Assembly (NCBI RefSeq): GCF_032854445.1
Contig: NC_088299.1
Location: 18,657,608-18,721,607, forward strand
Length of the DNA stretch: 64,000 bases
Source: Liolophura sinensis
Taxonomy: Eukaryota; Mollusca; Polyplacophora; Chitonida; Chitonidae
Direction of reading: 5' to 3'
Of this stretch, positions 1-33,792 are shown piece after piece. The first letter of the stretch is position 1; each line of letters opens with the position of its first letter. Position numbers and translations under genes: made by a program. The notes beneath the pieces were generated by a model, which was not told the origin of the DNA, did no database searches, and worked only from the letters and a program-made list of their open reading frames with translations.

Positions 1-1165
1 CCTTAGAGGGTATTCACCTCTGACAAGGGGCATACTTCATTAGAGGGCAATCACCACTGACAAGGGGCATACTTCATTAGAGGGTAATCACCCCTGACAA
101 GGGGCATACTCCTTAGGGGGTAATGTGCACTGACAAGGGTCATACCCCTTAGAGGGTAATCACTCCTGACAAGGGGCATACTCCTTAGAGGGTAATCAAC
201 ACTGACAAGGGGCATACTTCATTAGAGGGTAATCACCCCTGACAAGGGGCATACTCCTTAGGGGGTAATCAGCACTGACAAGGGGCATACTTCATTAGAG
301 GGTAATCACCCCTGACAAGGGGCATACTCCTTAGGGGGTAATCAGCACTGACAAGGGTCATACCCCTTAGAGGGTAATCACTCCTGACAAGGGGCATACT
401 CCTTAGAGGGTAATCAGCACTGACAAGGGGCATACTTCATTAGAGGGTAATCACTCCTGACAAGGGGCATACTCCTTAGAGGGTAATCAACACTGACAAG
501 GGTCATGCTCCTTAGAGGGTAATCAGCACTAACAAGGGGCATACTTCATTAGAGGGTAATCACCCCTGACAAGGGGCATACTCCTTAGAGGGTAATCACT
601 CCTGACAAGGGGCATACTCCTTAGACGGTAATCAGCACTAACAAGGGGCATACTTCATTAGAGGGGGGGCCTCCGTGGCTCAGTCGGTTAAAGCGCTAGC
701 GCAGCGTAATGACCCAGGAGTCTCTCACCAATGCGGTCGCTGTGAGTTCAAGTCCAGCTCATGCTGGCTTCCTCGCCGGCCGTACGTGGGAAGGTCTGTC
801 AGCAGCCTGCGGATGGTCGTGGGTTTCCCCCGGGCTCTGCCCGGTTTCCACCCACCATAATGCTGACCGCCGTCGTATAAGTGAAATATTCTTGAGTACG
901 GCGTAAAACACCAATCAAAAAAAAAAAAAAAAAAAATAATCACCCCTGACAAGGGGCATACTCCTTAGAGGGTAATCACCACTGACAAGGGTCATACCCC
1001 TTAGAGGGTAATCAACACTGACAAGGGTCATGCTCCTTAGAGGGTAATCAGCACTAACAAGGGGCATACTTCATTAGAGGGTAATCATCCCTGACAAGGG
1101 GTATGACCCTTGTCAGTGGTGATTACCCTCTTAGAGGGGCATACTCCTTAGCGGGTAATCACCTC
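1..1165. repeat. 37-bp minisatellite, about 24 copies, split by a SINE
   Basis: Units carry ctgacaaggggcatactyc, then ttagagggtaatca. A SINE (666-936) sits in the array. Near 1096-1130 a short stretch is inverted relative to the rest. Lies in the GMDS intron before the first exon seen. Confidence 0.95.
666..936 (+). mobile_element. tRNA-derived SINE, family A, full length
   Basis: Begins ggggcctccgtggctcagtc, a tRNA-like A box, with a B-box-like gttcaagtcc near 748-757. The body ends in gagtacggcgtaaaacacca and a run of about 18 A. Transcribed by Pol III and moved by a partner LINE in general for this class. No clear target duplication is seen because it landed in a repeat array. Confidence 0.85.
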
Positions 1166-1886
1166 TGAGAAGGGGCATACTTGCTCACATCACCACTTAA
1201 GAGGGATGGACTGTCTAAAGTCCATTTTGTGAATTCTGACCGTGCTCTGTATGTGTGTAGACATGTATTTTTTCAGTGGTAACTTGTACCCTGCAGAACA
1301 TGAATATTCATGCATCTGGACTTGCATTTAATTACCTGCTCGCATTGATCCTTGTGGGCCTTGGTGACAGTAAGCAATGGCAAACATTTGTCAACAAAAC
1401 AACTGGTCTTCCACTGATATGGCAGACAAGTGTGTAAGTCAGTACTCACTATGGAAAATGGTTCTATAGCCTGATAAAGGTCAGAGGTCATACTAGTTTC
1501 CTGTCCTTACCCAACCCAAAGCACATGTCATGGGTTATGACACACCCAAAGTACATGTCATGGTTCTCCACACAGGTTTTATGTGAAATGCTTGTTTAGT
1601 GGTAATTAACTCTCGACTTTGCAGACTGTTAGAAGAGGGACAAATAGGTCAACACACATTGAGGTACAGGTGTACTCAATGTCTGGCTGACAGTGTTGTA
1701 AGGCATACCATTGGTTGAAAAGGCGTTGTTTGTTAACTTTAGTTACAGTAATTATGTTTACATCATACACTCTAAGGCCTGTTCAATATTAACTTATTCA
1801 TATGTTTTTTTTCCCCTACAACTGTTATATGTTCAATACCTGTTCTCATGTTTTCATTCCTAGTTTATATGTACATCTACATCAAC
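1166..1886. other. Intronic or upstream DNA without a recognised feature
   Basis: Mostly AT-rich unique sequence. I searched for the missing first GMDS coding exon (a GITGQ-type end before a donor) and did not find it. Confidence 0.6.
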
Positions 1887-4215
1887 ATCTGATCAGAGGA
1901 AAGTACCCCTTCTGCTTATGTACACATAGCACCATCTGATCAGAGGAAAGTATCCCTTCTGCCTATGTACACATAGCACCATCTGATTAGAGGAAAGTAC
2001 TCCTTCTGCTTATGTACACATAGCACCATATTATCAGAGGAAAGTATCCCTTCTGCTTATGTACACATAGCACCATCTGATCAGAGGAAAGTACCCCTTC
2101 TGCTTATGTACATATAGCACCATCTGATCAGAGGAAAGTACCCCATCTGCTTATGTACACATAGCACCATCTGATCAGAGGAAAGTACCCCATCTGCTTA
2201 TGTACACATAGCACCATCTGATCAGAGGAAAGCATCCCCTCTGCTTATGCACACATAGCACCATCTGATCAGAGGGAAGTACCCCTTCTGCTTATGTACA
2301 CATAGCACCATCTGATCAGAGGAAAGTACCCCTTCTGCTTATGTACACATAGCACCATCTGATCAGAGGGAAGTATCCCTTCTGCTTATGCACACATAGC
2401 ACCATCTGATCAGAGGAAAGTACTCCTTCTGCTTATGTACACATAGCACCATCTGATCAGAGGAAAGTACCCCTTCTGCCTATGTACACATGGCACCATA
2501 TGATCAGAGGAAAGTTCCCCTTCTGCTTACTTAGTACCATCTGATCAGAGGAGAGTACCCCTTCTGCCTATGTACTCATGGCACCATATGATCAGAGGAA
2601 AGTTCCCCTTCTGCTTATGTACACATAGTACCATCTGATCAGAGGAAAGTTCCCCTTCTGCTTATGTACACATAGTACCATCTGATCAGAGGAAAGTACC
2701 CCTTCTGCCTATGTACACATGGCACCATATGATCAGAGGAAAGTTCCCCTTCTGCTTATGTACACATGGCACCATCTGATCAGTGCAAAGTACCCCTTCT
2801 GCCTATGTACACATAGCACCATCTGATCAGAGGAAAGCATCCCTTCTGCTTATGTCAGGCAGCGAAATTTGGCGCGAACGAAACCGTCGGTCGCGCAACG
2901 GTTACGTGCGGTTCAATTTGGCTAACCGGAAAATCGGTTAGGCCAACTGTCCAACGAGAACGTCCTTAGAGTCAGTGTGCATTAGGTAACTACAGATAAA
3001 CTGGACTGAACAGCTTTCATAATCACAACGCGGCCAGTATGCGGTCAGCCACAGCCAGCTGCCTGTGCTGGTCACATGGAAATGTAATCATTCATATATG
3101 CTTTACAGGCTTTGAGATAATACTAAAATTATTTATTTTGACTTATCTTTTCACATATAAGCCTGTATAACGGAATTTCACGTAAAAATGTGCCACAGGA
3201 GTCAAGTACCAACCAGGCAACACACAACGTTGAAACACCGTGTGAGTGTAAAATTTCTCTTTCTTTTGTTCACCAACCTTACGGTATGAGCTGCTAGATA
3301 TAGAAAAGAAAAACAAACATAACATTGAGCTGAATACTTTTATTAATGATCCAGAATGATGCCTGAAACATAAACCACGTAAACAATTAGCGTAACCGAT
3401 CGGGTTGATAAACATACGTGGCGTAACCGAATGATCGGTTAGGCGAGGCGGAAAAGACGTAACCGATTTCTGGGTTTCGCCGGCAGGCCAAATTTCGCTG
3501 CCTGTTATGTACACATAGCACCATCTGATCAGTGCAAAGTACCCCTTCTGCCTATGTACACATAGCACCATATGATCAGTGCAAAGTACCCCTTCTGCCT
3601 ATGTACACATAGCACCATCTGATCAGAGGAAAGTACCCCTTCTGCCTATTTACACATAGCACCATATGATCAGAGGAAAGTACCCCTTCTGCCTATGTAC
3701 ACATAGCACCATATGATCAGTGCAAAGTACCCCTTCTGCCTATGTACACATAGCACCATCTGATCAGAGGAAAGTACCCCTTCTGCTTATGTGCACATAG
3801 CACCATCTGATCAGAGGAAAGTATCCCTTCTGCTTATGTACACATAGCACCATATGATCAGAGGAAAGTATCCCTTCTGGTTATGTACACATAGCACCAT
3901 CTGATCAGAGGAAAGTATCCCTTCTGGTACGTACACATAGCACCATCTGATCAGAGGAAAGTATCCCTTCTGGTTATGTACACATAGCACCATCTGATCA
4001 GACGAAAGTACCCCTTCTGCCTATGTACACATAGTACCATCTGATCAGAGGAAAGTAGCCCTTCTGCTTATGTACACATAGCACCATCTGATCAGAGGAA
4101 AGTACCCCTTCTGCCTATGTACACATAGCACCATCTGATCAGAGGAAAGTACCCCTTCTGCTTATGTACACATAGCACCATCTGATCAGAGGAAAGTACC
4201 CCTTCTACTTATGTA
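1887..4215. repeat. 47-bp minisatellite, about 36 copies, interrupted by a MITE
   Basis: Units contain accatctgatcagaggaaag then a cccttctgcttatgtacac block, with the TGATCA palindrome in each. The array runs 1887-2855 and 3505-4215, with an element inserted between. Confidence 0.95.
2856..3504. mobile_element. 649-bp non-autonomous DNA transposon (MITE-like) with 18-bp perfect terminal inverted repeats
   Basis: Left end CAGGCAGCGAAATTTGGC at 2856-2873 and its exact reverse complement at 3487-3504. The flanks TTATGT (2850-2855 and 3505-3510) form a 6-bp target duplication; removing the element and one copy restores a normal 47-bp repeat unit. The subterminal zones share CGGTTA(C/G)G motifs. 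No transposase frame is present. The superfamily is not assigned; a 6-bp duplication is uncommon. Confidence 0.88.
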
Positions 4216-4256
4216 CACCATATGTTTATCATATACATCCATGGAGGGCATATTTG

Positions 4257-4400
4257 TTTATTTGATTGGTGTTTTACGCCGTACTCAAGAATATTTCACT
4301 TATACGACGGCGGCCAGCATTGTGGTGGGAGGAAACCGGGCAGAGCCCGGGGGAAACCCACGATCATCCGCAGGTTGATGCCAGACCTTTTCACTACCCA
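4257..4400 (-). mobile_element. SINE family A, 5'-truncated
   Basis: Reverse complement of the family A tail (ttgattggtgttttacgccg then the gtataagtgaaatattcttg body). The tRNA head is missing. Confidence 0.8.
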
Positions 4401-4584
4401 CTTGTGACCCATGCCAGGCTAAAAAATGATCACATGTTCAATTCATTATTCTCCACGTACAGTATGTGACTTAAAGTTTGGCCTCAACACAACCACTGTC
4501 AGGAGCACAGGAAGGCCTGTCATAACCAACGCTTAAGTTTTCATGATAAGAAATTGATCAAACTTCACACAAGTCACACTGTGT

Positions 4585-4660
4585 AGATGTATATACACAC
4601 ACCTAATTACTCCTCATAGTCAGATGTTAAGTAGAATGTAAACCTCAAGCGTAAGGAAAT
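4585..4660 (+). mobile_element. Possible SINE family B tail fragment
   Basis: cacacctaattactcctcat and the sequence after it resemble the 3' part of family B (caccctaatgattccttcgt then ccccaagc), much decayed. Confidence 0.35.
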
Positions 4661-4709
4661 ACTTTACCCTGACCGGTGTAGTGTCAAGCTCTTCTTTCTT
4701 AGCTCTCCT

Positions 4710-5735
4710 TGTATTTTAGCTTACCCTGAGCCGTGGAGTCCAATAACAGGGAAGGCAATGTTAAGCAAAATGTTACAGGTGGTTTCTCAAAAAGTACAGC
4801 ATGTATTGAGCTCAGGGTTTGTACAATTGTAGAGCACAATAGCATGAGGGGGATATTCCGTCATTAATTTGGTGCATACATGTTAAATATTGTAAATTAC
4901 TGAATTTCTGACTTGGTATATTGTGTATTAGAATCCATGTTAAACAAAATGTTAGGGGTGGTATCTCAAAAAGTACAGGATGTATTGACCCGAAGTTTTG
5001 CATGTATATAAAGCACAATGACACAAGGGGGATGTTCCATCACTGATGCTCTGTATTAATATTAATTACCATTAATTACCAAATTCACGATTTCCGTACT
5101 TTATGTATTGACCTGAAGTTTTACATGTATATAAAGCACAATGACACAAGGGGGATGTTCCATCACTGATGCTCTGTATTAATATTAATTACCATAAATT
5201 ACCAAATTCACGATTTCCGTACTTTATGTATTGACCTGAAGTTTTACATGTATATAAAGCACAGTGACACAAGGGGGATGTTCCATCACTGATGCTCTGT
5301 ATTAATATTAATTACCATAAATTACCAAATTCACGATTTCCGTACTTTATGTATTGACCTGAAGTTTTGCATGTATATAAAGCACAGTGACACAAGGGGG
5401 ATGTTCCATCACTGATGCTCTGTATTAATATTAATTACCATAAATTACCAAATTCACGATTTCCGTACTTTATGTATTGACCTGAAGTTTTACATGTATA
5501 TAAAGCACAGTGACACAAGGGGGATGTTCCATCACTGATGCTCTGTATTAATATTAATTACCATAAATTACCAAATTTACGATTTCCGTACTTTATGTAT
5601 TGACCTGAAGTTTTACATGTATATAAAGCACATTGACACAAGGGGGATGTTCCATCACTGATGCTCTGTATTAATATTAATTACCATAAATTACCAAATT
5701 CACGATTTCCGTACTTTATGTATTGAGTTGAAGTT
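4710..5735 (+). mobile_element. Central-repeat interspersed element (pearl/Helentron-like) with expanded 123-bp array
   Basis: Begins with gtccaataacagggaaggca, a border also present, reversed, at the 39.7-kb copy. Two monomers of about 180 bp follow (ggtggtttctcaaaaagtac and ggtggtatctcaaaaagtac starts at 4778 and 4957). Then five to six shorter 123-bp units run to 5735 at exact 123-bp spacing (5041, 5164, 5287, 5410, 5533, 5656). Unique border plus internal tandem monomers is the architecture of mollusc pearl-type elements; the class assignment is inferred. Confidence 0.6.
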
Positions 5736-5844
5736 TTGTATTCACGTGTCTCCTGCAAGTGAGCTCCCTGATAGCATTGTTACCAAATCTACGTCTCTTA
5801 ATCTGCCAATCAGATTGTGGTGATGGTACATTTTTATCTTGCAG

Positions 5845-29162
<23,318 letters not shown>

Positions 29163-29898
29163 ACATGTATCCAGTTCCAAAAAAACATCCCCCGCCGCCA
29201 TTTCCAAAGAGGTGAACAATAAGGCTATACTATGACAAACAAGAGAGCTTTTATCAGAAAAAGCAGAACATTTTATCATCTTAAATTTTTTTTTTTTTTT
29301 TGAAATCATGTTGAAAATTTTTGATTGTATACATGTACATCAAGCAAAAAAAAGTAACATTGACTATTTATTGAATTTTAATGTCTTAAAAATCAATGTG
29401 CCTGAGATTTCGTTCTTCTGACAGCAGTGGGTGTATATAGCTAATGATTTATGGTACTTTTAAGATGTAGCCCAAGTGTGTGGTGATGTACTTACGTAAT
29501 GTTTTATGAAAAATGTGATGAGTTTGTAGTAACATGCTTTATTGTGCTATGTTTTATGAACATTTGACGCTGTGACATATTTGGATATATTTAAAGTTTA
29601 TATTTTGATTCAGAGCTAAGGTTGGTCTTTTTTCTGTTTTGTTGATAATTTACATGTGTGACATTCATCTCACTAGTGCTGTAATGAGTCAAGAACTGAA
29701 CCTTGAGTGCCGCATGGCTGCATGGTACATTGTATTTAGCATAGACACAGCTAAAACTAAATAATCTTTGTGTTTTCACTGCTTTTTAATGTGTCATGAA
29801 TTTATCTCTGTGTGTTTAGATAACAGCTGATCTAAGCCTATTTTTATTTTTGAATTCCATGTGAAATTAACATTTAACCAATCAATCCATGTATTTCT
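29163..29898 (+). other. Probable start of the GMDS 3' UTR
   Basis: AT-rich sequence directly after the stop codon; no other gene recognised. Confidence 0.4.
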
Positions 29899-30105
29899 TT
29901 TGTATGTTGAGAAGGGTGTTGTACATGAGACTGAAAGAGTTGAACACTTTTGTATGTTGAGAAGGGTGTTGTACATGAGACTGAAAGAGTTGAACACTTT
30001 TGTATGTTGAGAAGGGCGTTGTACATGAGACTGAAAGAGTTGAACACTTTTTGTATGTTGAGAAGGGTGTTGTACATGAGACTGAATGAGTTGAACACTT
30101 TGCCA
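29895..30105. repeat. 50-bp minisatellite, 4 copies
   Basis: Units contain tgtatgttgagaagggtgtt and gtacatgagactgaaagagt tgaacacttt, nearly identical. Confidence 0.93.
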
Positions 30106-30254
30106 GTTTTGATTTAAAAAAACCAAAAGCAGCCATGCGTCTAGTAAACATATTGACCAAAATTTATTTCTTCTTGTCTAGAATTTTAATTAAACATTTT
30201 TTATCAATGCAGGTTATGAAGACTAGTTTCCATGGTTATGGTTACCATAACAAC

Positions 30255-30405
30255 ATTAATGATGTAACCAGCACAATAATGATGTAACCAGCACCATACA
30301 AATGTAACAAGCACTATAAAGATGTAACCAGCAACATAGAAATGTAACAAGCAACATAAAGATGTAACTAGCAGCATAAAGATTCAGCATAGCGTAACAA
30401 GCACA
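30255..30405. repeat. About 20-bp degenerate tandem repeat, 7-8 copies
   Basis: Units of the form aagatgtaaccagcaacat with single-base changes. Confidence 0.8.
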
Positions 30406-31905
30406 AAGCCCAAAACAGTTTGTGAACATTTTCTGTTGATGATACGGACATTATACTTGTGTGTCACTATACGAGTGACTATATGACGTTTATTTTTCCA
30501 CCACTATATCCATTGTGCAGAATATAATGCTGTGTGATCAAAATTCGGGTGACTGTTTTGTTTGTGTTGTCTTTTTTGTCTGCTGTACAGTGCTGGAACT
30601 GTTGGTATCTACACCAGTCATTACTGCAGAGCTTTCCATTTCATTATGAACATGTAGATTTACATCTATCCTTGTTATGTTATTAGCTTTCTTCTGGTCT
30701 AAAATTGTATAAATCCTCGTTTATTGAAGAGATTATGTTTGAGCACTTATTTCCATAGACTTACACGTGATCAAACCCAAAGCTGTGTCACGTCAATTTG
30801 TTAGTTTCCATGGCTTTTCTCCATCTCAATCATCCCAGCCTATCAGATGATAAAACTGGTTTACCTTTCTGACCACAAGGTGGCGCCATTGTTACAAAAA
30901 TCATTTTTAATTAGGATTTCCAGCGCCACCTTGAAGCTGAATGGACAAAGAAGCGAAGGGGCTGAACCCATTACTAGTAGGCCTATGTGGTAAGCTCTGA
31001 AATCAAAAGAAGTGAGCATATTAAAATGGAAAATGGATCTCAGACGTTTTGTGGACAAACCCCAATACCTACCAACCCGCTCTGATCAGAGTATGTATGT
31101 AGTTTTATGCTCCAGTTAGCTTTGCCAAAGAGCAAGTTGTTCTTAAAAATGAACTTTGTTTCCAGTTTGACTTGTGTGATCTGACCGATTAATGCTTTTT
31201 TCAGTGAATCATACTTAATCTGAAATAGTCACATTGATTTTTGTTTTTTTTTCTCTGGATATTTTTTTCTTTTTTTGCTTTTTGCTTTATTATTAATGCA
31301 CTATAACTTTGGAGTCAGTATATTAGAGTGAAGTTGTGGGACCAAAGATAAACCTAAAAAAAAAAATGTAAACGTATTTGTGATATATGATTTGTAATTT
31401 ATTTGTGGGGAATTTGTTAACATGTTTAAATTTTGTGTGCAGGATTTGCATTAAATGAAGACTGTAGTATTCAGATCTACTGTGCATGTTGACAGACCAT
31501 TTTTTAGACCCCTATTCCCAAATAAATGTGCTAATATTCGTGGTTTGTAGGAAATCAGTTTTAGATTTACAATTCTATACGTTTCATGTTTCATATATTG
31601 TATGTAGGTTCCTGGGGGAAATTGGTTTCTCATTAGTACCCATGGAACTGTGGGGATTTTCTTGCAATATTTATTGGGGAAATCTGTTATTCACTGTTTT
31701 ACCTTGCTTTGGGACTCTTTTGATCAGTATAATAGCTCGTGTTGTTGCAGGGAAAGACCAGAGAAATGCACTTTGGCCATTTCTTAAGTATTATAGTATT
31801 CACTTGAAAAAACCAACGAAATAAAATAACAGCGTTATTTTATTAACTCAAGTAGTCTTTTGTTTGATTTCTTTGAAAACTTTCATTCAAAAAATGTACC
31901 ATGCG
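30406..31905. other. Non-coding, possible distal GMDS 3' UTR
   Basis: No exon or mobile element recognised; holds the candidate poly(A) hexamers. Confidence 0.4.
31521..31825 (+). promoter_or_regulatory. Candidate poly(A) signals for GMDS
   Basis: AATAAA hexamers occur at 31521-31526 and 31820-31825. They are the first canonical + strand signals I noticed after the stop codon, which would imply a 3' UTR of about 2.4-2.7 kb. Only the hexamers are seen; use is inferred. Confidence 0.3.
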
Positions 31906-31906
31906 G

Positions 31907-32228
31907 TGGACATCTGGATGACTACAGAGGGATGTAGTAACACGGTCTCGTATCCGCGCGACCGCGGGTTATCTTGTCTGGATGATTACAGAGGGATGTA
32001 GTAACACGGTCTCGTATACCCGCAACCGCTGGTTATCTTGTCTGGATGATTATAGAGGGATGTAGTAACAGTCTCGTATACGCGCAACCTCTGGTTATCT
32101 TGTCTGGATGATTACAGAGGGATGTAGTAACACAGTCTCGTATACGCGCAACCTCTGGTTATCTTGTCTGGATGATTACAGAGGGATGTAGTGACACAGT
32201 CTCATATACGAGCAACCGCTGGTTATCT
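31907..32228. repeat. 64-bp minisatellite, 5 copies
   Basis: Units contain ggatgattacagagggatgt agtaacac and ctggttatcttgtctg. Confidence 0.93.
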
Positions 32229-32229
32229 T

Positions 32230-32352
32230 GATGTTTGGTTCTTCCTATAGGATGCACTGGATGTGCTTTCACCTTTAATCGGATGGCTAAGGGTGACAGG
32301 CGTCATGGAAGGGAACAGTTCTTGAGCACGACGTTAAACTCAAGTGAATAAA
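32230..32352 (+). mobile_element. Possible SINE tail, third type
   Basis: cttgagcacgacgttaaact caagtgaataaaaaaa resembles the 3' end shared by invertebrate SINEs (family B has gagtacgacgttaaacccca). The head is not recognised. Confidence 0.4.
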
Positions 32353-33256
32353 AAAAAGAGATGTGTCTTTAATTTGGTACTGTGCTTTCGATGGCGATAG
32401 CTTATAGACATATAGTAAGTGAGTAGGGACGCCAACAGGGACCAGAAACAAAGGAGAATGAAGAGAAAAGACAAACGTGAGCTACCTGTTTTAAAACGCA
32501 CATAAGTACCAAGAGCGAACTCCTGTGTATTCAGGTGACTAGAACGTATAATCGCGCGAGAGTTCCTGGTTTATAATTGCGCGAGAGTCCCAGGTTCAAC
32601 TCCGATTTAAGTTCTTACTTTAGGAGGTGTGTTTTGAAAGTGTGAGCGCTCTCCTACTACGAGAAAGAGCGCATACTGTACTGTACAAAAAAAAGCGTTT
32701 AAATCTTGATGAGTAAGAAAAAGTAACAATAACACATGGTCCCCATGCAGTTTATATCGGCTTCTTCTCATAGTTTTAGCTGCCAGAAAGTTTCAGGATA
32801 TCTGAAAGAGCTGTGCTTCCGAGGTTTAATTGACGGCCCAGGACCATCTCTTCTGGAGATAGGGCAGTTGTTCAGCTTCCTCAGTCAGCAAATGCTGTAC
32901 ATTTTCATGAGAGAAAATAATTTCCAAAATTGGACCAATATTCATTTCATCCCCACTTCCTAAAACGTGTCTCCGTCAATCTGAAATAGCAGAACTTCCT
33001 GGGCCTAAGCGACCTCTGGGCCCTCATCTGATGGGTTTTGATAAACCATATAGGTCATATGACCTCTTTGAATATCTGATTATCGGGGGAGACTTATTTA
33101 GAGCTCAAATAATGATCAGTTTTAATTGCTGAAAAGCGGTACATGTCGACCTCGGGCCTTTCGGGGCGGCACCGGAACCTTCGACTTTTGGACTGGGTTA
33201 GTAAACTCCGACTAGAAAATTCCTGGCGACATATTAGACTTCTAACGAGTGGGTGC
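32353..33256. other. Intergenic, nothing recognised
   Basis: Unique sequence with no homology I recognise on either strand. Confidence 0.45.
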
Positions 33257-33469
33257 TCAGGCTTTCAACCAATCATTGAATAAATCAATCAGTTCATCGT
33301 TACTAACTTTCCCAAAACTTCGAAAATCAATTTTTGATAACTTTTCTCGTACAACACGTTGTCTTTTGGCACTGTAACCTAGGCAAAATCTGTTACAAAT
33401 AAAGTCCGAGAAATATGAAAGTGGCCCTGGAGTGGAACCGTCACTAAGGAAAGCTAAATATGTTACCAT
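33257..33469 (-). other. Orphan 70-codon reading frame, unassigned
   Basis: An ATG-initiated frame with an in-frame TAA shortly upstream and a TGA at the end. Composition is protein-like (mixed charged and hydrophobic, e.g. KLSKIDFRSFGKVSNDELID) rather than low complexity. No family is recognised; it may be a small gene, a fragment of a decayed element, or chance. Confidence 0.2.
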
Positions 33470-33661
33470 CTCCTTTAACTCTTACCAACAAATACTTAAT
33501 GTTTGCCCTGTCCAACTGCCCTAAATGACAAATGGTAGACCCTAACCAGTAACACCTTCAGACCAGGCGTAACCATGTAACGGTAGACATCAATAGGGTT
33601 ACTAAACGCGAAATCGACACAAGCTTGGCAATTCAAATGAGGTATCAATCAATCATTAGCT

Positions 33662-33667
33662 TTTATT
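33662..33667 (-). promoter_or_regulatory. Poly(A) signal AATAAA for the membrane-protein gene
   Basis: AATAAA on the - strand about 125 nt after the stop codon, a normal distance for a short 3' UTR. Confidence 0.5.
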
Positions 33668-33792
33668 TCTACAAAGGGTACTTACTGATCTGCTTATAAT
33701 CTACATAATATGTCAGATCGACTTGAATATTATTTGAGAATATGACCCCAAGTAGAGGTTAAGTAATGTTGAATATAATACAGGACACGGTA

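Noticed and set aside
666-760. tRNA genes at SINE heads (also 20125, 25440, 43809, 51378)
   Set aside because: A and B boxes are present, but no cloverleaf with acceptor stem is seen and each is fused to a SINE body and tail.
1-4215. CRISPR-like arrays
   Set aside because: The repeats are contiguous with no unique spacers, no cas genes are present, and the genome is eukaryotic.
1166-5844. First coding exon of GMDS
   Set aside because: No sequence encoding the GxTGxxG loop ahead of a donor was found, so the exon is taken to lie upstream of the window.
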